This document shows, piece after piece, positions 1 through 5,367 of a stretch of 9,325 nucleotides of DNA. The notes beneath the pieces are model-generated. The model was not told the origin of the DNA. It made no database searches and saw only the letters and a program-made list of their open reading frames with translations. The DNA comes from DATGMS01 sp040905145. GTDB taxonomy: Bacteria > Bacteroidota > Bacteroidia > Cytophagales > Cyclobacteriaceae. Each line of letters begins with the position of its first letter. Position 1 is the stretch's first letter. The translations under genes were made by a program, and so were the position numbers. Location: assembly GCA_040905145.1 (NCBI GenBank), contig JBBDSC010000062.1, forward strand, positions 1 through 9,325, in the 5' to 3' direction.

Positions 1-73
1 CTCCCGTCTCCTCTTCCAACTTCCGATTTCGTTCTCCCCTCTTCAATAACTTTTTCTCCATCTAAAATTTTCC

Positions 74-81
74 TATCTTCG
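74..81 (+). promoter_or_regulatory. Possible Bacteroidota-type -7 element upstream of TPP riboswitch
   Basis: TATCTTCG matches the Bacteroidota -7 consensus TAnnTTTG at all but one position and lies just 5' of the riboswitch aptamer, where a promoter for the leader is expected. No good -33 TTG is seen about 20 bases upstream; that stretch is pyrimidine-rich. The call rests on position and partial consensus only. Confidence 0.35.
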
Positions 82-88
82 CAAATAA

Positions 89-165
89 TACAAGGGGTGC
101 TTAACGGGATGTTAGGCTGAGAATATACCCAACCTGATCTGGATAATGCCAGCGTAGGGAATGTA
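89..165 (+). ncRNA. TPP riboswitch (THI element) aptamer
   Basis: All conserved blocks of the TPP aptamer are present in order: AGGGGTGC (93-100), GGCTGAGA (115-122), ACCTGATCTGGATAAT (132-147), then GCCAGCGTAGGGA (148-160). P1 can form between TACA (89-92) and TGTA (162-165), and P5 between CTGG (139-142) and CCAG (149-152). From family knowledge, TPP binding lowers expression of the downstream genes. It sits about 80 bases before the first gene of a four-gene operon, so that operon is expected to be turned down when thiamine pyrophosphate is plentiful. Recognition is by sequence and is strong. Confidence 0.95.
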
Positions 166-184
166 ATCTACTATCGTATTTTAA

Positions 185-228
185 CACTCCCCTCCATTTC
201 CTAGCTGCTTTAAAAAAGTCAGGGCTTT
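185..228 (+). promoter_or_regulatory. Candidate riboswitch expression platform
   Basis: This is the leader between aptamer and first start codon. CACTCCCCT (185-193) is nearly complementary to the aptamer 5' strand AGGGGTG (93-99) and could act as an anti-aptamer strand. Further on, CTGCTTT (205-211) can pair with AAAG-T-CAG (215-222, one bulged T), and the same AAAG (215-218) can instead pair with CTTT (225-228). These are two small, mutually exclusive hairpins. No long GC-rich terminator with a T-run is visible, so control at translation initiation or by Rho is as likely as attenuation. The pairings are short and were found by eye. Confidence 0.3.
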
Positions 229-247
229 AAATTAAAAATCACCTGAT

Positions 248-970
248 ATGAGCATAGAAGAACCAAAATTTGACCTGGTCACCGAAGGCCTGAAAAAATG
301 GCAAGGCCGTGATGAATGGTTTTTTAACAGAGAACATACCGATACCTATGAACTCTGGTATGAAGGAAGATACAAGCGTGCCGAAATATGGCAAAAGAAA
401 GTAATCGGCCAACTGATCACCAAAGATAAACGGGTAAAAACCTTACTGGAGTTTGGCTGCGGCACTACCAGGTTTACGAGATGGTGGAAAGAAATAGGCA
501 TCGAGGCCAGCGGTGGGGACATCTCACCCTTTATGCTGGGCCAGGGGGTCCACCTTTTTGACGGAGATCTTGTTTTGGCAGACTCCCACCATATGCCCTT
601 CAAGGACAGTACTTTTGATGCATTGGCCTTTATCACCACCTTTGAATACTATAAAGATCCGGTCAAAGTCATCCGTGAAGCTGTACGTGTGGGAAAATAT
701 GGGGTTGTGTTCGGAATGATGAACAGGAATTCGCCCAAAGTAGCCCGAAGGAGAATTCAGGAAATGTTTGGAAAAAACCCATTTTACGTAACAGCCACGT
801 TTTATACCCCGAAAAAATTAATAGCCATAATTCACGAAGCCCTGAAAGGAAGGGAATATACCATTGAATGGACGGCCACCGGACTGCCCAAGTGGTTCCC
901 TGTACAGCAATGGGGTCAACCCTATGGAGACTTCTTTGGTTTACATGTGCGACTAAATGATGTGAAATGA
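248..970 (+). CDS. Class I SAM-dependent methyltransferase, first gene of TPP-riboswitch operon
   Basis: A 240-residue Rossmann-fold methyltransferase of the Methyltransf_11/BioC-UbiE general type. Motif I (SAM glycine loop) is LLEFGCGTTRF at residues 66-76, the acidic end of strand 2 is GGDIS at 89-93, and the post-II region is ADSHHMPFKDSTFD at 111-124. The substrate cannot be told from sequence. The roughly 60-residue N-terminal lead is rich in aromatics (EWFFNREHTDTYELWY) and may shape the substrate site. The gene is first after the TPP riboswitch and overlaps the next gene by ATGA, so it should be co-translated with it. The last gene of the operon encodes a Trm112-like protein; in other organisms Trm112 proteins bind and activate class I methyltransferases, so these two may form a complex (inference). 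The start at 248 has no Shine-Dalgarno site, as is usual in Bacteroidota. Confidence 0.85.
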   Translation: MSIEEPKFDLVTEGLKKWQGRDEWFFNREHTDTYELWYEGRYKRAEIWQKKVIGQLITKDKRVKTLLEFGCGTTRFTRWWKEIGIEASGGDISPFMLGQGVHLFDGDLVLADSHHMPFKDSTFDALAFITTFEYYKDPVKVIREAVRVGKYGVVFGMMNRNSPKVARRRIQEMFGKNPFYVTATFYTPKKLIAIIHEALKGREYTIEWTATGLPKWFPVQQWGQPYGDFFGLHVRLNDVK

Positions 971-2031
971 GTGCATTTAATGATTATTCAGGAAAAATAT
1001 CCAGTGAAGCATTTAAGGACATTTTACGGCCGCAATCTGGATATAATAGGAAAGAGGTGCTTATCGGACCTCAATATGGTGTGGATACGGCGGTCATTGA
1101 TCTGGGTAATAACCTGGGAATGGCCGTGTCAAGTGATCCGCTTTCCCTGATTCCTTCCATAGGGATGAAGGCCTCTGCCTGGTTGTCTGTCCACCTTTTG
1201 GTCAATGACATGGCCTCTACCGGATTTGCCCCCATGTATGCACAAATGGTGCTTAATTTGCCCCCGACCCTTTCCTTGAAGGCCTTCGAAGAATACTGGA
1301 AATATATCCATCAGTTTTGCCAGGATCTCGAAATAGCCATAACAGGCGGGCATACCGGCAGGATAGAAGGGCAGAATTCCACTATTTCGGGTGGAGGCAC
1401 CATGTTTCTGACGGCTCCCTTGGACCAAATCATCACCAGCAACCAAGCCGGCCCCGGGGATATAATCGTCGTGACCAAAGAAACCGCACTGACCTCCTCC
1501 TCCATTTTGGCCCTGAGCTTCCCCGAAACAGTAAAAAACAAATTGGGCAAGGAACTTTATGATAAAGCCTGTGAAAATTTCTATCAAACTTCTTCCCTAA
1601 AGGATGCACTTTATGCAGTGGAAGTCCTTCAAAACAAAACAGAATTAAAAGCCATGCATGATGTGACTGAAGGGGGCGTATTAGGGGCCATTTACGAAAT
1701 GGCCAATGCCTCCGGCTGTGGTTTCAGGATAGATAATGATAAGCTGCCTCTAGGGGAGGCCCAAGACCGGATCATGCAGTTGTTTGATATCGATCACCGC
1801 TTTTGTGTAGGTGCTGGTTCCATGGTCATGGCCGTAAAGAAAGGAAAGGAAGACTGCTTGGTCGAGCACCTCAACAGCAAAGCGGTCAAAGCCACCATCG
1901 TGGGTGAAATGACTCCTAAGAAGGAGGGCTTTAAGATTTCAGAACAGGGGCAAGAAAAGAATTTTTCTTTTGATGGAAAGGATCCCTATTGGGAAGCTTT
2001 CTTTAAAGCATTTAAAGCTGGCTTAAAATGA
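967..2031 (+). CDS. AIR synthase-related protein (HypE/ThiL-like ATP-binding fold)
   Basis: A 354-residue PurM/ThiL/HypE superfamily protein. N-terminal domain motifs: GPQYGVDTAVIDLG (34-47), SSDPLSLIP (55-63) and VNDMASTGFAPM (79-90), corresponding to the nucleotide/Mg-binding segments of the family, then ITGGHTGR (125-132). The C-terminal domain begins near residue 150 and carries HDVTEGGVLGAI (231-242), close to the HypE-type D-x-T-x-GG motif. Family members bind ATP and phosphorylate or dehydrate a substrate; ThiL phosphorylates thiamine monophosphate and HypE dehydrates a carbamoylated cysteine. HypE ends in a conserved C-terminal cysteine, but this protein ends AFKAGLK, so a hydrogenase role is unlikely. 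The riboswitch and the ThiE-like neighbour favour a kinase-like step on a thiamine-related metabolite (inference). It overlaps both neighbours by ATGA. Confidence 0.85.
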   Translation: MSAFNDYSGKISSEAFKDILRPQSGYNRKEVLIGPQYGVDTAVIDLGNNLGMAVSSDPLSLIPSIGMKASAWLSVHLLVNDMASTGFAPMYAQMVLNLPPTLSLKAFEEYWKYIHQFCQDLEIAITGGHTGRIEGQNSTISGGGTMFLTAPLDQIITSNQAGPGDIIVVTKETALTSSSILALSFPETVKNKLGKELYDKACENFYQTSSLKDALYAVEVLQNKTELKAMHDVTEGGVLGAIYEMANASGCGFRIDNDKLPLGEAQDRIMQLFDIDHRFCVGAGSMVMAVKKGKEDCLVEHLNSKAVKATIVGEMTPKKEGFKISEQGQEKNFSFDGKDPYWEAFFKAFKAGLK

Positions 2032-2681
2032 ATCAAAATACCAAAATAACGGGAGGTGTTTACCTGGTGTTAAACCCAGCCATGGATACCCCTTTATTAT
2101 TGAACAGGCTAAAACAGGCTTTGGAAGGTGGCGTACAAGTCCTGCAAATCTGGAACAATTGGCCCGGATCATTTCACTTAGCCGAAAAACAGGCACTCAT
2201 TAAAGCTATATGTGATATTTCCTCTGTTTACGAGGTGCCCCTATTGATCAATGAAGAATGGCAATTGCTTAAAGACAGTGGACTGGCCGGAGTTCATTTT
2301 GATCAAATTCCTGAAAATTATGAGGCAATTAAGTCGGGGATCAAGAGGGACTTTATTGCCGGCATTACCTGCAGCAATAACTTGAAAGTGGTGGAGTGGG
2401 CTGAACAGAACCAATTGGATTATATTTCATTTTGCGCCATGTTCCCTTCCAGTTCTGCGGGCAGTTGTGAGATTGTTCGACCGGAAACCGTAAAGAAAGC
2501 CCGGGAAATAACACATATGCCCCTTTTCATTTCCGGGGGGATAACCGCCGGAAATATGACCAGCCTCAAGGATCTCGATTTTTCCGGAGTGGCTGTCATT
2601 TCAGGAATTTTGAATGCGGATGCACCAAAGAAATCTGCTTTGGCTTATACTCATGCCTTAAATCAACTTAAAATAATATGA
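2028..2681 (+). CDS. Divergent thiamine phosphate synthase-like (ThiE/TenI family) protein
   Basis: A 217-residue TIM-barrel protein of normal ThiE length. Family landmarks are recognisable: ALEGGVQVLQIW (31-42), PLLINEEWQLL (71-81), GLAGVHFDQ (85-93), the DYISFCAMFPS segment (131-141), and the phosphate-binding end ISGGIT (168-173) with GVAVISGIL (187-195). Several thiamine phosphate synthase signatures are altered. The QLR-x-K segment reads QIWNNW (40-45), IND at the Mg/diphosphate site reads INE (74-76), the STH-type motif reads CSN (115-117), and the PTxTK loop reads PSSSAG (140-145). The barrel and phosphate pocket seem kept, while residues that handle HMP diphosphate seem changed. It may be a low-similarity ThiE, a TenI-like isomerase relative, or an enzyme on a related substrate. 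The riboswitch links it to thiamine. It overlaps both neighbours by ATGA. Confidence 0.8.
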   Translation: MNQNTKITGGVYLVLNPAMDTPLLLNRLKQALEGGVQVLQIWNNWPGSFHLAEKQALIKAICDISSVYEVPLLINEEWQLLKDSGLAGVHFDQIPENYEAIKSGIKRDFIAGITCSNNLKVVEWAEQNQLDYISFCAMFPSSSAGSCEIVRPETVKKAREITHMPLFISGGITAGNMTSLKDLDFSGVAVISGILNADAPKKSALAYTHALNQLKII

Positions 2682-2956
2682 AAACTTCTCTGCTGAAAAA
2701 ACTGTGTTGTCCCCAGGACAAACAGGAACTTGAACTCAAAGTATTTGCAAAAAAAGAGGATGGGGAAATCCTGGAAGGTTTACTTACCTGTTCCGGATGT
2801 CAAAGATATTATCCAATCGTGTACGGAATCCCGATCATGACGCCAGACGAATACCGGGAAAAAGCACTTGAGGAACCCATGTTGAAAAAATGGGGATTAC
2901 ACATTGAAAATAATGGGGTAAAATTTCTTTTAACAGAAGATACTAAAGATAAATAA
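2678..2956 (+). CDS. Trm112 family zinc-ribbon protein
   Basis: A 92-residue protein with the Trm112/YcaR layout: an N-terminal CCP-x-DK-x-x-LEL segment (Cys10, Cys11), then a central CSGC pair (Cys38, Cys41) running into RYYPIVYGIPIM (43-54), the hallmark YPI-x-x-GIP strand. Cys10 or Cys11 with Cys38 and Cys41 could make a zinc knuckle. The 38-residue tail after the domain is charged and of unknown role. Trm112 proteins are small activating subunits of class I methyltransferases acting on tRNA, rRNA or release factors. Here it closes an operon that opens with a class I methyltransferase, so it may be that enzyme's partner (inference from context). It starts in a 4-base overlap with the preceding gene and is followed by a short hairpin. 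Confidence 0.8.
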   Translation: MKTSLLKKLCCPQDKQELELKVFAKKEDGEILEGLLTCSGCQRYYPIVYGIPIMTPDEYREKALEEPMLKKWGLHIENNGVKFLLTEDTKDK

Positions 2957-3320
2957 AGCTTTAATAAGAGGGCTTTTTCTCCCTCGCTTTTCTTTAACCC
3001 CAAATTTGCATGAGAATGAACAAGAGGATTGGGCATAATCATTGGCCTCCACTGTTCCTTCTGCACCTATCCTGCATCGAAAGTCCTTTCAATAATTTTC
3101 CAGATTGCATTTGTATATCTAATTAGTCCAAATTTTTTGAGGTATCAATATAGTTAAAATGCTTAAATGTAGCTAATTTGTATGCTGAACACCGGATAAG
3201 CACGGTCCAGTAATATAAGGGAAAGGGAAAATTATCCATGTAACCGCAGAAACCTGTTTTACTGGCACGCCTTTAGCTCCTTTATAAAAAATTCATACAT
3301 TAACCTTATCATTTTTAAAG
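2957..3320 (+). other. Intergenic stretch between thiamine-linked operon and PA2169-family gene
   Basis: No convincing gene is seen in these 364 bases on either strand. The first 40 bases hold a candidate terminator hairpin. The remainder is AT-rich towards the right and presumably carries the promoter of the PA2169-family gene; TTTG at 3110-3113 and TAATTTG at 3174-3180 resemble halves of a Bacteroidota promoter but are not correctly spaced relative to each other. An antisense open frame overlapping the end of the Trm112-like gene has no recognisable product. Confidence 0.5.
2968..2994 (+). terminator. Candidate terminator of the TPP-riboswitch operon
   Basis: GAGGG (2968-2972) pairs with CCCTC (2981-2985) around an 8-base T-rich loop, followed by GCTTTTCTTT. 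It lies 12 bases after the stop of the Trm112-like gene. The stem is only five pairs, so it is a modest intrinsic terminator. Confidence 0.5.
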
Positions 3321-3770
3321 ATGAAAACAAAACAGGAATTAGCCTCGGAATTGAACGAAGTTTTAGAGCGGAACTATGATGCGGTCAATGGATACAAAGA
3401 TGCCGCCCGGGATGTGGAAAATGAAGTTCTCAGGGATTTTTTGATCCAACAAGCTGCAGAGCGCGTGAGATTTGGTAAGGAAATCCGGAATGAGGTCATC
3501 CTATTGGGAGGCAGTCCTGTAGAGGAAGGGAGTGCATTGGGTGTGTTGCACCGGACTTGGATGAACTTTAAAACCAATCTCACCCATCATAATGAAAAGG
3601 AAGTGTGTGAAGAGTGTCTTCGCGGGGAAAATGCTGCTTTAGAGCAATATGTTGTTTTATTAGAGGAAAGGGAAATACCAGTAAGTCTAAGAGTTGAACT
3701 AGAGCGGCATAAAGCAAAAACACTCCAGGCAATTATTGATCTGAAACTGATCAGAGATGCTTTTGAATAA
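3321..3770 (+). CDS. PA2169 family (DUF2383) four-helix-bundle protein
   Basis: A 149-residue, all-helical, soluble protein of the DUF2383/PA2169 family, which has a ferritin-like four-helix fold. Typical features are the first helix LNEVLERNYDAVNGYKDAA (11-29), the acid-rich second helix with ERVRFGKEIRNEV (47-59), the linker LGGSP-x-EEGSALGVLHRTWMN (62-82), and the third helix with CEECLRGENAALEQY (96-110), whose Glu residues could serve a metal site. Family members are common near stress or envelope genes, but their biochemical role is not firmly known; iron or other metal binding is suggested by the fold only. There is no signal peptide. It stands alone with about 364 bases upstream and 249 downstream, so it is probably monocistronic. 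Its stop codon sits in a perfect inverted repeat. Confidence 0.85.
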   Translation: MKTKQELASELNEVLERNYDAVNGYKDAARDVENEVLRDFLIQQAAERVRFGKEIRNEVILLGGSPVEEGSALGVLHRTWMNFKTNLTHHNEKEVCEECLRGENAALEQYVVLLEEREIPVSLRVELERHKAKTLQAIIDLKLIRDAFE

Positions 3771-3792
3771 ATTCAGAGCTTATTCAAAAGCA
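3758..3792 (+). terminator. Perfect 13-bp inverted repeat overlapping the stop codon; probable terminator
   Basis: TGCTTTTGAATAA (3758-3770) is exactly mirrored by TTATTCAAAAGCA (3780-3792) with a 9-base loop. The left arm includes the last codons and the stop of the PA2169-family gene. There is no T-run after the right arm (it reads ATAGTACAAATAAAA), so it may work as a 3'-end stabilising hairpin or a non-canonical terminator. Confidence 0.6.
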
Positions 3793-4019
3793 ATAGTACA
3801 AATAAAAAGTGGCATGATGGGAGATCATATGATATTAAGTGCCTCCGGGGCCCCAGTTATTGCTAATATTTTTCGGATTATTTTGTATGTTTATATATTG
3901 GAATACTTTTAATCCCCATAAAAAACCACGGGTCGAGGGATGGAAAATAGGAATACAGGTTAAAAAGTGTCCTTTATAATTAAGGAAAAAGCACGCTTAA
4001 ATTTTAAACAAAGGTTCAA

Positions 4020-5348
4020 ATGAGAAAGATTACCTTTATGATCTTACTGGCAGGGTTTTTAGGCTCGTCAGTAATGGCGCAAAACAGGATTGAATTCCAA
4101 GAATTCACCCTTGACAATGGGCTGCATGTCATCATGCACAAGGACAATACCACCCCTTTAGTAGTTACATCAGTATTGTACCATGTTGGATCAAAAAATG
4201 AGGACCCCGAGAGAACCGGTTTTGCGCACTTTTTTGAACATTTGCTTTTTGAAGGTACCGAGAATATTGGCAGGGGGGAATATACCGAAATCGTGGAATC
4301 TGCAGGTGGTAGCCTTAATGCCTTCACCTCGAATGACCTCACCTATTATTATGAACTCCTCCCTTCCAACTACCTGGAACTTTCCCTATACCTGGAAAGT
4401 GAAAGAATGTTGCACGCAAAAATTGATCAAAAGGGTGTGGAAACCCAAAGGGAAGTAGTAAAAGAGGAGAAAAGGCAGCGCATCGACAATCAGCCTTACG
4501 GGAGCATAATGAGCGAGACTTTAAAAAGAGCCTATTCGGTTCACCCCTATCAATGGGCGCCCATTGGCTCTCTCGAGCATTTGAATGCAGCCACCCTGGA
4601 GGAATTCAGACAGTTCTACAAGGACTTTTATGTTCCCAATAACGCTACCTTGACCATTGCTGGCGATATAGATTATGATCAAACAGAAGAATGGGTAAGG
4701 GCTTATTTCTCTGAAATCCCAAAGGGAGAGCAGACGATCTATAGGCCTGAAGTTAAAGAACCTGAGAAAACAGAAGAAATCAGGGATATTGTCTATGACA
4801 ATATTCAGATTCCCGCCGTAATCCAAGCCTATAATATCCCCCCAAAGGACCATCCGGATTCCTATGCCATGTCCATGCTTTCCACGTATTTGACAGGGGG
4901 GGAATCTTCTTTAATGACCAAAGAACTGGTGGATAAGCAACAAAAGGCGCTGGCGGTATCTGCCTTCCCCTTGGATCTTGAAGATGGAGGACTTTTTATT
5001 ATGTATGGTATTGCCAATATGGGCGTGGAAGCAGCTGAACTCGAATCAGAAATCGATCTACTCATTAAGCAGGTACAGCAAGAGGGAATATCTGATAGAG
5101 ATTTTCAGAAACTCCAAAATATTATAGAAACTGATCTGGTAAGCAAAAACGCCTCCATGGCAGGTATAGCCCAAAATCTCGCAGAAGCCCAGGTGTTTTA
5201 TGGCAGTACAGATTATATCAATCAGGAACTCGATAAATATCAAGAAGTGACGAAAGAAGATATTAAGCGGGTAGCCAACGAATTTATGACATTGGATGGG
5301 AGAGTGGTTCTGTATTACTTACCTAAATCCGCTGAAACTGCGGAATAG
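4020..5348 (+). CDS. Exported M16 family zinc metallopeptidase, catalytic subunit
   Basis: A 442-residue insulinase/mitochondrial-processing-peptidase-like protein (M16B size). An N-terminal signal peptide (basic RK, then hydrophobic MILLAGFLGSSVMA) is predicted to be cut after Ala20, before QN, placing it in the periplasm. The inverted zinc motif HxxEH is HFFEH at 70-74 (His70, His74 as ligands, Glu73 as base). The downstream ligand Glu lies in the REVVKEEKRQR segment (Glu149 or Glu150). The C-terminal half has LTGGESSLMTKELVDKQQKA (291-310) where M16 proteins normally show SRL...REK-x-GLxY; the Arg and Tyr of that pair are absent. It starts 19 bases before a second M16 gene that has the opposite pattern, so the two probably form one heterodimeric protease. 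Family members degrade short or unfolded peptides. The native substrate is unknown. Confidence 0.92.
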   Translation: MRKITFMILLAGFLGSSVMAQNRIEFQEFTLDNGLHVIMHKDNTTPLVVTSVLYHVGSKNEDPERTGFAHFFEHLLFEGTENIGRGEYTEIVESAGGSLNAFTSNDLTYYYELLPSNYLELSLYLESERMLHAKIDQKGVETQREVVKEEKRQRIDNQPYGSIMSETLKRAYSVHPYQWAPIGSLEHLNAATLEEFRQFYKDFYVPNNATLTIAGDIDYDQTEEWVRAYFSEIPKGEQTIYRPEVKEPEKTEEIRDIVYDNIQIPAVIQAYNIPPKDHPDSYAMSMLSTYLTGGESSLMTKELVDKQQKALAVSAFPLDLEDGGLFIMYGIANMGVEAAELESEIDLLIKQVQQEGISDRDFQKLQNIIETDLVSKNASMAGIAQNLAEAQVFYGSTDYINQELDKYQEVTKEDIKRVANEFMTLDGRVVLYYLPKSAETAE

Positions 5349-5367
5349 TTGAAAAAAATATATACAC

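Noticed and set aside
1..60. Pyrimidine-rich left edge as the end of an upstream gene
   Set aside because: Too short, with no recognisable coding signal in either direction.
967..2031. Annotation as hydrogenase maturation factor HypE
   Set aside because: No C-terminal catalytic cysteine motif and no hydrogenase genes in the window; the riboswitch points to thiamine metabolism.
2809..3066. Antisense open frame over the end of the Trm112-like gene and the following gap
   Set aside because: No recognisable product, and it runs through the candidate terminator; the Trm112-like gene is better supported.
3847..3854. Palindrome GGGGCCCC upstream of the M16 operon
   Set aside because: Only eight bases, no second copy or T-run; not enough to call an operator or terminator.
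3878..3901. Possible promoter boxes (TTATTTTG, TATATTGG) upstream of the M16 operon
   Set aside because: Each is near the -7 consensus but no -33 TTG lies at proper spacing; too weak to call.
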